Source of the DNA: Leptodactylus fallax
Lineage: Eukaryota > Chordata > Amphibia > Anura > Leptodactylidae
Length of the DNA stretch: 64,000 nucleotides
Assembly (NCBI GenBank): GCA_947044405.1
Contig: CAMRHE010000028.1
Coordinates: forward strand, 5,882,501-5,946,500
Reading direction: 5' to 3'
The position numbers and the translations under genes were made by a program. The notes below the pieces were generated by a model. That model had not been told where the DNA came from. It searched no databases and saw only the letters and a list, made by a program, of their open reading frames with translations. Below are positions 1-10,365 of the stretch, piece after piece. Position 1 is the stretch's first letter. Each line of letters opens with the position of its first letter.

Positions 1-186
1 TTGGTTGCAAACAAAATACAATCAATAATAAACTGAAAGACGAAAGAGGAAGGGAGTAACACAAAAGGGAAAAGGAAGGCAGGAGGAAGGAAGTGGAAAG
101 GGATCTGGGAGGGGAGGCATCAAAGACCCTGCAATAGGTGCGGCAGGGGGGAGGACAAACCGATTTGAAAGCCTCTATCGTATTAT
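1..186. other. Purine-rich unique sequence, no gene seen
   Basis: A G/A-rich stretch (about 40-170) lies before the first mobile element. No ORF, repeat partner or RNA structure was recognised. Confidence 0.4.
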
Positions 187-743
187 TTAAAGGGATTCTA
201 TCATTGGGAAACCCATTTTTCACTAACACCACGTCGGAATAGCCTTTAGAAAGAGTGCAGATGTCTCTGAGAATTTTCGTTTTTCTTCTTTATGCAAATG
301 AGTCTACAGAAAGCACAGGGGCGTTCCCTGTGCTCAAAGAAGATGCTCTTCTGAAGATCCAGCGCCGCCTCTCTCTTCTTCTGCTGACGCCTCTCCGCCG
401 CATCATCAGCCGCCGAGTCTCTGTTCGAGAAATGGCAGAGCCGACTGAGCATGCGCGGGATTTGAATTCCGAACAGAGACTCGGTGGCTGATGACGCAGC
501 AGAGAGGCGTCAGCAGAAGAAGAGAGAGGCGGCGCTGGATCTTCGAAAGAGCGTCTTCTTTGAGCACAGGGAACGCCCCCTGTGCTTTCTGTAGACTCAT
601 TTGCATAAGGAAGAAAAATGAAAATTCTCAGAAACGGCGGCGCTTAGCAGAAAAATAAAAGTAGGAGAAGAATAGTCTTTCTAAAGGCTATTCCGACGTG
701 GTGTTAGTGAAAAATGGGTCTCCCGATGATAGAATCCCTTTAA
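187..743. mobile_element. 557-bp foldback element with TTAA ends
   Basis: The left half (187 to about 425) is repeated in reverse complement in the right half (about 468-743), so nearly the whole element can fold into one hairpin with a loop of about 45 bases. The outer ends read TTAAAGGGATTCTATCAT on one side and its near complement on the other, and both carry TTAA, the target duplication used by piggyBac-type transposases. The inner arms are GC-rich with CTCTTCTTCTGCTGACGCC-type blocks. The ORFs on both strands are products of the palindrome, not genes. The superfamily is inferred from TTAA alone; no transposase is encoded. Confidence 0.75.
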
Positions 744-1076
744 AGTTGCGGTCAGATTTTCTAGACTGCGAACATCCTTCATACGGGCAAGGAAGTCAGC
801 ACCCAATGGAGGGTGAACACTCTTCTAGTGTAATGCTATAAGGGTCTTGGCTGCTGTGTACAGCTTAAGAAATAGTTTAGCAGACTTCTTACCAAGATAT
901 TTAGGGGGTAAATTAAGCAAGTAAAGTATGGGAGAGGATCTAGCGGAACACCCTGTAGGAAAGGTGCAACAATCATCCCTTTCACTTCTGTCCAGAACCA
1001 ACCCCACCGAGGTTGAGAGTCTGGGGGACTTCAAGGTATCATTAAAGCAATGCTCACAATTGGAGTGACCTATTGT
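744..1076. other. Unannotated spacer
   Basis: Unique-looking sequence between two repeats; no gene, tandem repeat or inverted repeat recognised. Confidence 0.4.
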
Positions 1077-1616
1077 TTAAATTACATTTATACTGTATAT
1101 TAAACATATATTTGTCATATTTGTATTTTTTTCATGTTATTTATATTATTTTTAAAAAAATTCTAAAGTGATGTTATTTTTAATCTATAATCCATGTTTT
1201 TATCTATATTTTAAAGAAAATCCAACATATCTTACAATTCCAACTCTTGCCACTAAGCCTAAAATAGCCTGTGATTTCCTGTCTCCTGGAGATGCACCAT
1301 GGGCCATAGACATAATGCTCTGGAGCAGACCCTATTGACTTCTATGGGAGAGTTTTTTAGGCCTGCACTGTGACCTGTGCAGATAGGGGAGTAGATAAGA
1401 TGTGACATCACCTATTGTGACTGGTGGATTCTGTGTCTTATCTACATATACATGATCACTGAGACCATCAGGTGACTGCTAGGATTGTTCTTTTTTTTTT
1501 TAGTTATATAATAACATGGAAAAAGTTTAAAACAACATCAAAAATTCTTAAAAAATATTTTTAACATAAAACTTGATTGAAAAATAGGTAATTTTTTGGG
1601 GACACATTCCCTTTAA
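1077..1616 (-). repeat. Interspersed repeat family A, reverse copy with TTAA ends
   Basis: The core around 1270-1470 (a segment reading GTGACATCACCTATTGTGAC and a block with GGAGCAGACCCTATTGACTT) recurs at 27985-28233, 54625-55085 and 59200-59560. TTAA is present at 1613-1616 and plausibly at 1077-1080. The AT-rich flanks of the core match between copies and tend to be inverted relative to each other. No coding capacity. Probably a TTAA-type MITE. Confidence 0.65.
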
Positions 1617-1810
1617 GTGGGTTGCTCATATTTAAGAAAAATGTGGCTGTTTTCTTCCAAAAACAGCGCCACACCAGACTTTGGGTTGTGCCTGGTATTG
1701 CAGCTCAGCTCCGTTGAAGTGAATGGGACTGTGGACAACCTGTGGACATGTGAGTCGCTGTTTTTGGAATAGAGCAGCCATGTTTTTGTAATCCTGGTCA
1801 ACACCTTTAA
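1613..1810. mobile_element. Short TTAA-bounded MITE (family F)
   Basis: TTAA occurs at 1613-1616 (shared with the preceding element) and 1807-1810. The interior includes GGTATTGCAGCTCAGC followed by a GAAGTGAATGGG block, a module also found at about 2710, 16775, 34018 and 39796. Outer parts are partly complementary (AACAGCGCCACACC region against the GAGTCGCTGTTTTTGG region). Confidence 0.6.
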
Positions 1811-2532
1811 TATCATCAAGGGGTTAATCTGACTCCTGAATATACCATTTGTTCATATCTGAATATTCCAGGCCTATAATATTGATGTTCCTCCATGCAC
1901 AGTGGAATAGATAGAGGCCGTCGCCACCTTTGGCGTTCCGCTTTGGTCTATTCTGCTTTTGTAGATGTTCAATTAAAATTCCTATCACAAATTCTATTAG
2001 ATTTTGGTGTTGGTATTCTAGAAATGCATTTTACTCGATGTCACTGCATTATAACCTATATTTAATTTTGGAGCATCAGATTTTCCCCCATAACATTTCT
2101 AATTTCTTTCCCCAAATATTTACTTTTGGCTTCAAATATCTTGTATTTCCATTTAGAAAAGGTAGAGTGTAAAGAAGTTGATGCAGGGACCGGACATTTC
2201 CGCAGAACACCTCAAATCCGAGCACAAACAAAGTATTGCGCTTTCATTAACACTATCAAAGATCCTCATTTCGCGGTGTCGGGGGAGTCACTTGCTTTCG
2301 ATTCCAAAATTTCAAGCCTAATCTTTAGATGTAAGGCTGGCAAAAACAATGATTAAAGGGGTGTTTTAATCGTATTGATACAATGTGCCATAGCATTATG
2401 ATTGGTCGGGGTTCGATCATCAGGACCTGATCCTTAAAACAAAGGGACCCATGACCTTTTGGTAGTTCTCTTGCACAGTGTCACTCCTGGCCCCTTATTT
2501 TGCAAAGAAATGCAGCATCTTAAAGGGAGCAC
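1811..2532. other. Unannotated AT-rich spacer
   Basis: No gene or repeat family identified. ORFs here are under 82 codons and lack recognisable domains. Confidence 0.4.
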
Positions 2533-2780
2533 TTAAAGGGCTTTCTTTGACTTACATATTGATGAAAGGTCATAAGTATGTCATTGGTGGGGTCCGACAC
2601 CCAGGACCCCAACAGATCAGCTGGTTGAAGAGATTGGAGCACTCAGGTAAATGTTGTGGCTTCTTCACTGAAGGCCAAGCACAGCGCCATACATTGTATA
2701 GTGGCTGTGCTTGGTACTGCAGCTGAGCCCCATTTACTTGAATGGAACAGAGCAGCAAACAGGCAAAATGACACATGCTT
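2533..2780. repeat. TTAA-MITE fragment (family E/F)
   Basis: Starts TTAAAGGGCTTTCTTTGA and continues with ATTGATGAAAGGTCATAAGT, GGGGTCCGACACCCAGGACC and TACTGCAGCTGAGCCCCATT. The same order of modules (in the opposite sense for some) is seen at 16644-17072. The right terminus is not clear. Confidence 0.55.
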
Positions 2781-3456
2781 ATGACGCCTCTGTTCCGTTA
2801 ATAATATAACATGGATATGATGTCCATGTTATATGTGTCTGTGTTGTTAGTATGCCACAATATTGTATTGTATTAGTTTCTTGAGAAACTATGGAGCCTG
2901 TAATCCAAATCAGAAACCAATTCTAAACCAATTTAAAGTTAATTTAAGGATGGACACATCTGTACTTGGCACGTGCCCTGCTCTCTTTTCCTGTGAATAG
3001 TCCGAGTGCTCCTCTTGGCACATCTTGATGTATAGGGCAATATTAGGGACTTCTAGAAGTAGCCTTATAGAAATGTTTTGCTCCCTTTAGGGTGAGTGCT
3101 CTGAGCAGACAAGATGTCACCGAGGTGTACTATGTCTTTTGTACCTTTGTTACCTTCTGATTTTATAGAATCTACTGATAATAAAATTGACATAGAGCAA
3201 TGTAGCTGACATAATCTGATGTATAATAAGCCTTGACCTAATACACATAGACAATAATGTATCATATACTGCAATAGAGAAGTATTTCAGTATATGGTAC
3301 AGGGGATCAAGTCCCCTTGTGGGAAAGTAAAAAAAAAAAAAATTAAAAGTTTAAAGAAGTATAAAAAATAAGTTAAAAAAATAATTTCCATTTAAAAAAT
3401 AATTAATGTAAAAATATAAATAAATAAACATATTAGGTATCCCTGTGTGTGTATCA
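2781..3456. other. Unannotated spacer
   Basis: Unique-looking sequence with an AT-rich 3' half (poly-A tract near 3330). No gene recognised. Confidence 0.35.
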
Positions 3457-3678
3457 GGCTGGATTCACACCCGTACCTGGTCTCTGTTCTGGGATTCCAT
3501 CCCCCAATCCGCTTGAAAAATGCATTTTTCGGGTGGAAACCCGGGGAGACCCCATTATAGTCTATGGGGTCTGCGGGTTCCAGTGGGTAACCGCTTTTTA
3601 AGCGGATTAGGTTTCCGTTTTTCGAGTCCCCAGGCAGACCCAAAGAACGGAAACCCGAACGCAGGTGTGAACCTAGAG
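3457..3678. mobile_element. PIF/Harbinger-like MITE, copy 1
   Basis: Palindromic element: the left end GGCTGGATTCACACC pairs with the right end GGTGTGAACCTAGAG, and the interior carries GGAAACCCG arms around CCCATTATAGTCTATGGGG. It is one of six copies (7680, 8964, 38879, 52701, and a diverged relative at 12326). The flanking trinucleotides here are TCA and TAA, read as a mutated TAA duplication; other copies have perfect TTA or TAA. Confidence 0.75.
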
Positions 3679-3863
3679 TAAGCCCGCACTTTCCAAAACT
3701 AACATTATTTATCCCGTTCAGTGAATTCCATAAAAATAGATAGCACAATGCTCGAATTAATGTGTTTTGATCACCTCGCCTTCCACCAAAAAATTTGATA
3801 AGGAATCAAAAACTTGTAAGTCCTCACATAGCTCTGTCAAGAAAAAAGTAAAAAAGTTATTGA

Positions 3864-4606
3864 TGTAAGAATATATTGTTTATTTTTACAAAATGGGGTT
3901 TTATTTAGTGGTATCATAATAAAATTGATAGAAATACATTTTTGGAATGACCCCAGGATAACGTTGCCATGTCCTTACTAATAGAAAGTGAACGTCATAA
4001 AAACAAAATATAAAAAATAATGACAGAATTATACATTTTCATTACAGATGAGTGAAGTATTCAAAAATTTGATTTGGCAACTTCGCCGAATTTTCCAATA
4101 TGATTCTATTCAATCCGAATTAAATTGCGGCGAATCGCGTTAAAAAAACAGCTATTTCCTGTCTGCAGAGAGCTGGGAAGGTAAAATGGTGGAACCCCTT
4201 GGATGCCATGGTCAAACATGTCGTGGGCGCTTGCAAATGGGTTAAAGGGCTGTGACATCACAGGTCTGGCTGCTGATTGGCTGAATGCATGGCATTATGG
4301 GTGATCTCGCGTTCCCAGAGTTCCTTGCCCTATGTCCTAACATGTACAGCAGCCATTTTGAACAAAATGCGATTCGTTACCACGAAGCGTGAGGAAATCC
4401 GGATTCGATGCGAATCGAATATTTCCTGAAATTCGGATCGAATTCCACTTCGTCAGCTTCGATTCGCTCATCTCTAGTAAGAATATATTGTTTATTTTTA
4501 CAAAATGGGGTTTTATTTAGTAAAAGTTATCGCCATGTCCGTAATAATACAGAGTGAACGTCATAAAAACAAAACACAAAAATAGTGACAGAATTGTACA
4601 TTTTTA
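3864..4606 (+). repeat. Direct duplication flanking a MITE (3864-4040 and 4477-4606)
   Basis: Both blocks begin GTAAGAATATATTGTTTATT, continue with ACAAAATGGGGTTTTATTTA, and end with GTGAACGTCATAAAAACAAA and TGACAGAATT. The second block lacks about 50 bases present in the first (around 3912-3965). A hAT-like MITE fills the space between them and ends exactly where the second block begins. Confidence 0.8.
4043..4476. mobile_element. hAT-like MITE family D, copy 1
   Basis: The ends are TACAGATGAGTGAAG and TTCGCTCATCTCTA. Inner arms carry ATTCAAAAATTTGATT-type and GATTCGATGCGAATCGAAT sequences. A second copy in opposite orientation at 51254-51764 shares the whole layout and has a clean 8-bp duplication, which sets the superfamily. 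No 8-bp duplication is visible here because the flanks are rearranged. Confidence 0.7.
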
Positions 4607-6001
4607 TCAAGCATAAACCATAAACATGATATGTATCCCAAAATTATCCAATTAAAAGTACAACGTGTCAGGCAAAGAATTTTGGAAGGCAGAGATAGAA
4701 AATTAAAAAAAATAAAATAAAAAAATAGCCACGCTTCAATATCCAACTACCCTGCGCCCTTAAAGGGTTAACCAGTGGGGCAGCCTTCTGTGATTAGTTT
4801 ATTTTTACTTGTAGAAATGATATTTCCTACATATATCATGTAAAAATCTTTGAGTAGTGCCCCCGTATGGAAACATATTGAAATGCTGGATGAATTGGAG
4901 GCAGATTTTCCATGTATGGTCAGGTTTTCAGATATTTTTTATCTTTTGTTATGTTCTTTTTTTAATAGTATCCCTTAATGAGATTCCGCTTGTATCAACC
5001 ATTATGTAAATAATAGCTTCTTAATGACTAAATGGGGTCACAGATTGCCTCAACAGATGATTACTGTTCCCCAAATCTGTAATCATTGTCATCCATACAA
5101 TACATTGCTTTGAAAGGATCTTACCGCCGGCTAATTAAAAGGTAACCGTCTCTTGGACGGGAGTGTTGTGTGTGTCACTCGGCACCTTCTCGCAGACTGA
5201 GAGCCCTCCCTCGTTCTCTCTCTTAGAAACTGTTATCATCTTCAAAGTCATTTCAAAACACTGTTTGTTCTGTGCTTTGATTCCCCCCGCATCCTGGATT
5301 CAAAGACGACAGGTCTGATTTTGTGTAGATTTCACAGGCAGGCCGAGCATTTGTCTTTAGGAGTCTTCGAGCAAGATTTGATACATTTCACTAATAAAGC
5401 TCAGGTTGCCGCTGAATTTCTGTCCATGCTGTAGTCTGGTAAATGTTCTCTTGTAGCTATTTCCTTTGACATGTTCCAAGTTTGTTTGTTCTTTAGCAAA
5501 TGCTTGGTAACTAGAAGATGTCTTGAGCATGTTGAAAGAGCCACCAGCGTAGGCAGCAAGGCGGTAGGAAAAAGTGCTAAAAGTGGGGTCGTGGAGTTGT
5601 GGAGCTGGAGTTTGGGTCGGAGTCATCGAGTCTATTTGGGGAAAAAATTATTGACTCTGGCTTCGAAATAAAACGACTCATTATTTGTAATTATGTGAAA
5701 TAATTATTGATATTGTATAATTAGATACATAGTTTACTACATATTTACTGTCATAGGAATCAATGGCTGTCTTTTTTGTAAATTTATAGCTTTACTGCTT
5801 CTGACTTACCATGGCTGTCAGCCATTTGGTCAGAGCAGAAGTCGTAGTCAGGCTTTGGAAAATGTTGGAGTCAGTGCTTTGGTATACCAACTCCACCGCC
5901 ATGACTACAAAGAATCAAAGACCCACCACCATTTCAGAAAACTTTTGATATGTCATAGTGGCAAGTCCGAATTTTTGATTGGTGGGGGTAAGGGTGCAAA
6001 G
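4607..6001. other. Unannotated sequence, no gene seen
   Basis: AT-rich sequence with a more complex stretch at about 4960-5350. No tandem repeats, and no ORF above 90 codons with a recognisable domain. Confidence 0.35.
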
Positions 6002-6282
6002 TAGGGATGGATGAATCTTATGAGATTCGTTTCAACAAATATTCATGAGGTTCGACCCTCCATTTCACATTCCAGGGGAGGTGAGTGAAAATATCAAAGA
6101 GTTATACAGACCTTGCCTCACATCTCCTGGGTATCCTTTCGACTGGGGAGACCCCAGAGTATAATAGTGTTTCATGGGTGGCGAAAATTTGGGTCAAACC
6201 TGGTTCCAACGAAATCTGTTTTCTCATTACTAAACCTCAATGAATATTCCTCAAAACGAATCTTGTGAAGTTCTCCCATCTC
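6002..6282. mobile_element. Palindromic MITE related to family D
   Basis: The left arm (TAGGGATGGATGAATC, then GAGATTCGTTTCAACAAATA) is the reverse complement of the right arm (CTCAATGAATATTCCTC, then ACGAATCTTGTGAAG and CCCATCTC). The terminal sequence resembles TAGAGATGAGCGAA of family D. The right flank fuses directly with a truncated TTAA-type element, so the target duplication is lost. Confidence 0.6.
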
Positions 6283-6741
6283 ATTTGTAATGTATCTTAT
6301 TAAAAAACAGTTTCCTTCTCCACTTATTTAGGCTGCTCTCCTCCTTATCTTCACTCAGACTGTTATCTGGACAGAATCTGTCCTTGTGCTCAGCCTCACA
6401 CACAGAAGTCTATGGAGAGAGGATGGGAGGAGCAGGCTGGTAGTTGATTTACTGCCTCATTCTGTGCAGTTGCATAGTGTTAAACTAAAGACCCAGCAGT
6501 GTCAGAAGAGCTCTCTCACTCACAGTGTAGCAGAGTGTAGCAGTTGCGGTTATTTGTAAGTCTTTTCCAGAAGTCTCCTCTTCCACCTTCCCCTCTCCAT
6601 AGACGTCTATGTAAAAAGTAACACAGCCTTATAAGTGGAGATGGAAATATGTTCCTTTATTAAGATATATTACAAAGTTTCTTATATTCACCTGTAGTAT
6701 TCATTTATGAAAAGTGGTTTTAGAATTGAAGGTCCACTTTA
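6283..6741. repeat. Truncated copy of family C (long-TIR TTAA element)
   Basis: The right end (AAGATATATTACAAAGTTTC, ATTCACCTGTAGTATTCATT, GGTCCACTTTAG) matches the right terminal inverted repeat of the complete element at 40682-41813. The left end starts abruptly inside the other inverted repeat. Confidence 0.6.
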
Positions 6742-7308
6742 GGATTTTAATTAGCACAGAATCTCAGTCTCAAAATATGGTGAACATTGCCTTTATTGCT
6801 CTCATGAAACAAATAGGGCACAATCCATATGTATTATTTGTGATGGTCAGGTAAGTTAAAATAATGACAAAACAAAATTTGTAAGTTTGTCTCCTTACTA
6901 ATGATAATTCTCTTCTTCTTTATATAGGGAGTTTATTGAGCTGGGCTAAGGGCTACGGCAGGTAGGGAAATACCAGCACATAAAAGTTTATTTTCTTCCC
7001 TGGAAAATCATCTACAGTAGTTTTTCTTGTGCGTGGAGTTGTCGATACCTCATCAAAGCCAGAGGTCTTTATTTGGTCCCTAAATTCATAAAGCAACATT
7101 CAGCAGTTTTTAATAATTCATTGAATGCTTTGCTGCAGGGCGGCTTTGTTCTGTAGTTCAAATGGAGAAAAAGGAACGAGGTGAGAGAGAACATAAGTGG
7201 GGGAGTCATCCAGGTCTATAAAACAAATTAAATAATCATAAAAGGGAATGGAACTGGAGACATAATGTATGGACGCAACTTACTGTAGGTGCTAATTACT
7301 AAAATACA
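6742..7308. other. Unannotated spacer
   Basis: Unique AT-rich sequence; no gene or repeat recognised. Confidence 0.35.
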
Positions 7309-7363
<55 letters not shown>

Positions 7364-7452
7364 CTGGTCTATCTATTGTCTATCTCATATCTATCTATCT
7401 ATCTCATATCTATCTATCTACTGGTCTATCTATCTATCTATTGTATCTATCA
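7309..7452. repeat. (TATC)n microsatellite
   Basis: About 14 perfect tetranucleotide units, then interrupted CTATCTAT blocks with CTACTGG and CATAT interruptions. Confidence 0.95.
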
Positions 7453-7679
7453 TCAAAAGCATCCATAATTTACACAAATACAATATAATTAGTTACATAT
7501 ACTGTATATAACACAAATTCAGATAGGCTTCTGAGCGTCTCTAAGCTACAATTGTCTCCACCCTTAAAGAGATGTTACCACAAACATATTTAAAATTGTA
7601 GAAAGTTAAAAATTAAACATTTTATACAAATATAAATAAAAATTTTGCAGCATTTTGAAGTTTTTCTCTAACCATCTTA

Positions 7680-7924
7680 CACTAGGTTCACACCTACGCT
7701 TGGGTTTCCGTTATTCAGGTCTGCTCGGGGCCCCAAAAACGGAAACCCAATCCACTTAAAAAGGGGTTACCTGCAGAGACCACAGACCCCATAGACTATA
7801 ATGGGGTCTGCCAGGTTTCTGCCTGGTTTCCCTCCGAAAAATGCAGAGAGAAAAGTCCTGCTTGTCAAGCAGAATGGGGGACAGAATTCCTGAACGGAAA
7901 CCGAGTTCAGGCATGAACCTAGCC
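7680..7924. mobile_element. PIF/Harbinger-like MITE, copy 2
   Basis: The left end CACTAGGTTCACACC and right end GCATGAACCTAGCC flank the same GGAAACC/CCATAGACTATAATGGGG palindrome seen in copy 1. The preceding trinucleotide is TTA and the following one is CTA, a near-perfect TTA duplication. Confidence 0.75.
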
Positions 7925-8146
7925 CTAGTGGTGACAGTCTGTTGCCAATTGGTTGCCATGAATGCAGGGACATTTTATACTCTGAGACCCAGCCATGACT
8001 ACGTTCCTGTGGACAGACTATCTTCTTGTGCACGCACTGTCTTTGCCTGATAACCTGACCACAATAAGGACATCATGGCTGAGTTTCTGACAAGTCCCAG
8101 ACCATAGATCAGGGGTCAGCAACCTTCGGCACTCCAGCTGCTGTGA

Positions 8147-8166
8147 AACTACAACTCCCAACAAGC
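8147..8166 (+). promoter_or_regulatory. ZNF143/THAP11-like motif (left arm)
   Basis: Reads AACTACAACTCCCAACAAGC, close to the vertebrate SBS consensus ACTACAAYTCCCAGMATGC but degenerate in the last part. Binding is inferred, not shown. Confidence 0.45.
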
Positions 8167-8210
8167 TCCTTTCACTTTCATGGAAGTTGCAAGTACAGCA
8201 GAGCAGGTGT

Positions 8211-8230
8211 GCATGCTGGGAGTTGTAGTT
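8211..8230 (-). promoter_or_regulatory. ZNF143/THAP11-like motif (right arm)
   Basis: The minus strand reads AACTACAACTCCCAGCATGC, an apparently perfect match to the known SBS motif. It faces the left-arm copy about 45 bp away. Whether the site is bound in this genome is unknown. Confidence 0.6.
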
Positions 8231-8411
8231 TTACAACAGCTGGAAAAGGTTGCCTACCCCTGCTATAGAAAGTTCCTGCATTCATGGTCGTATACATTGG
8301 CAGCCGATCCAGACAACAGATGTCACCACCAAGATGGTTAGAGAACTTACTCCTCATACTGATGACAGTGGCTTTTGCTCCAGGACCTACTGCAGGTTCT
8401 AGGGCACAGAG

Positions 8412-8450
8412 CAGAGGCGTAGCTAGGGGTTCAGCACGAGGGGGCAAACA
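8412..8450 (+). mobile_element. hAT-like terminus, solitary
   Basis: CAGAGGCGTAGCTAGGGG resembles the hAT-type end CAGTGGCGTAACTAGG seen inverted at 23762. No matching right end was found nearby, so this is probably a fragment. Confidence 0.4.
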
Positions 8451-8699
8451 CGTCTATGTGGGTGCCCAGATCAGGTATACCAATACTATCACTATATGGT
8501 GACCGTGTAGTGGTAGATATTGGCTCTACACAGGTCCGTGAAGACCATTTAAGTAAATACAGTACAAGAACAATGTTGTGACTTACAGGTGAAGTCTCTG
8601 ACTGTAATCTTTCACATTTCCCTTCTCTTCCCTTTGGACCGCCATGACCACTTCTTCCAGCTGTGACTTGTCTCTGTAAAGTTTGCAGCACAGACATCT

Positions 8700-8963
8700 T
8701 TGCACAGGTTCAAGGGGGATCTGGACACCTTTCTTGAAAAAATAATACAGATTATGGGTATTACAGTTTTGTAGATAAGAAGTTGATCCAGAATTTTATA
8801 CCGATTGCAAGATTTGGAGTCAGGAAGTATTTTTTTTTCTCTGATATGGGGCAATTGGTATCAATCTCATGTTTTTTTTTTTGCCTTCCTCTGGTTCCAC
8901 ACTGTAGGTTACAGGTTGGGCTAGATGGACCTGTGTCTTCATCCAACCTTATCTGCTATGTAA
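8700..8963 (+). mobile_element. 3' end of a CR1/L2-type LINE or derived SINE
   Basis: Modules such as GGGGGATCTGGACACCTTTC, GATTTGGAGTCAGGAAGTAT, TTGCCTTCCTCTGGTTCCAC and GGGCTAGATGGACCTGTGTC followed by CAACCTTATCTGCTATG form the 3' tail of a widespread amphibian/fish non-LTR family, as I recall it. No reverse transcriptase is included. A Harbinger-like MITE has inserted into the TAA of the tail, and an (ATA)n tail continues after it. Family assignment is from memory. Confidence 0.5.
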
Positions 8964-9229
8964 GGCTACGGTCACACCTGCGTTCGGTGACCGTTCGGGG
9001 ATTCCGTCCCCCATTCCACTTGAAAAATGTGGAGAGAAAATTCCTGGAAGTGGGACTTTTCTCTCCGCGTTTTTCAGGCGGAAACTGAGCAGAAACCCAG
9101 CGGACGCCATTATAGTCTATATATATAGTTTCTGCGGGTAACCGCTTTTTAAGTGGATTGGATTTCCTTTTTACGGGTCCCCAAGCGGACCCAAAGAACA
9201 GAAACCCCAACGCAGGTGTGAACCTAGCG
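8964..9229. mobile_element. PIF/Harbinger-like MITE, copy 3, inserted in a LINE tail
   Basis: Flanked by TAA on both sides (8961-8963, 9230-9232), a clean 3-bp duplication. The ends are GGCTACGGTCACACCTGCG and CGCAGGTGTGAACCTAGCG. The ORFs inside on both strands follow from the palindrome. Confidence 0.8.
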
Positions 9230-9239
9230 TAACACATAT

Positions 9240-9315
9240 GATAATAATAATAATAATAATAATAAGTTTCTATGTATATATATTTATTATTATTTTATTA
9301 TTATTATATAGGGTT
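9240..9315. repeat. (ATA)n microsatellite
   Basis: About eight ATA units, then a decayed TTATTA-rich segment; probably the tail of the interrupted LINE copy. Confidence 0.85.
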
Positions 9316-10365
9316 TGTATTGTCATGTTTGGCTCGGACTGTAGGCCTCCTGTTTAGGATTTGTCTATGAGCATTAAATACATTTTCTCATGACTCATTT
9401 CTCACCCTTCATCCAAGTACACAATGTCCACTTCACCTTACAAACTCTCCCACATCCCATTAGAGCAACCTTTTATTTCCTCGCTACTTTATTCAATATT
9501 TGCTTTTCTATGCAGTTTTCGCTGACAACCAATTGATGTGCCCTAACATAATGAAGCATAAAATGGCCGCAGCGATTTGGAGCTAGTTTCCCTGGATCCA
9601 GGAGAAGTGGCTCATTTTATTTAAGCCGCTCTGTTCACTAGCCTTAGGCAGCAATAAAAAAGAAGTACTGGAGGTAGCCTCCATTCTAGTTTACATGTTA
9701 CCCTTGGATGTCATTTCATTTCACATTGCCTTTTTTTCTCCAACCACGAGCATACTTTCTGCATGGAGAAAAAGAGCAAAGAGCTTGACACGACGGAATT
9801 AATTTATTGAATGCAAGAGAGAGGTTAATGTATCCTCTTTGTACATATGTCTAAGTATCCGAATGTTTTCTACAGTTGACTGGTAAATGTTCACTCAGTT
9901 TCCGAGAGATTGACTCCAATTGTAGTAGATACGCCGTTATATAATACTGTGTTGTAAGTAATATACCACGTTTGTGTTCACATGAATACACAGCGCAGAA
10001 ATAGAATGCAGAATTAGAAAAGAGTCTCCGCCGCTACAGTAAATATAACAAATACTGAATTATGGAAAATCATCTGCAATGCAGATTGCAAACTCCACAA
10101 TAAGAGCAATCTAAAGGAAGATGCCGAGCAATGGCAGGAAGCTAAAGTATGGAAAATGCTGTGGTTATTTGTTAATTTAAGAGGTTTTGCAACTTTCTTT
10201 TCTTTGCTGGTTTATGATTTTTCGTCCAAGCTTTATTATCACCATGTAGAGGATGAAGTTGTTATTGGTGCAGGAAGTCTGTTGTAAGAATCCAGCATAT
10301 CACCCCAACCCTACAGATATAAAGGTGGAGCCCAAACGGAAGCCTTATGTACCTAAGGTTGAGGC
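9316..10365. other. Unannotated unique sequence, possible conserved noncoding content
   Basis: No repeat match within the window. The stretch 9400-10250 is mixed in composition, lacks tandem structure and has no sizeable ORF. It could be ordinary intergenic or intronic DNA. Confidence 0.35.

Larger units (their letters stand above)
8110..8262. mobile_element. hAT-like MITE carrying paired ZNF143-type motifs
   Basis: A 153-bp palindrome with ends CAGGGGTCAGCAACCT and AGGTTGCCTACCCCTG. The flanking 8-mers CCATAGAT (8102-8109) and CTATAGAA (8263-8270) match at 6 of 8 positions, as expected for an old hAT target duplication. Each arm contains ACTACAACTCCCA, once on each strand. Confidence 0.75.

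Noticed and set aside
4043..4476. First reading of family D as a Tc1/mariner MITE with TA duplication
   Set aside because: The second copy at 51254-51764 shows an exact 8-bp flanking duplication (GTACTCAG), which fits hAT better; the TA belongs to the terminus.
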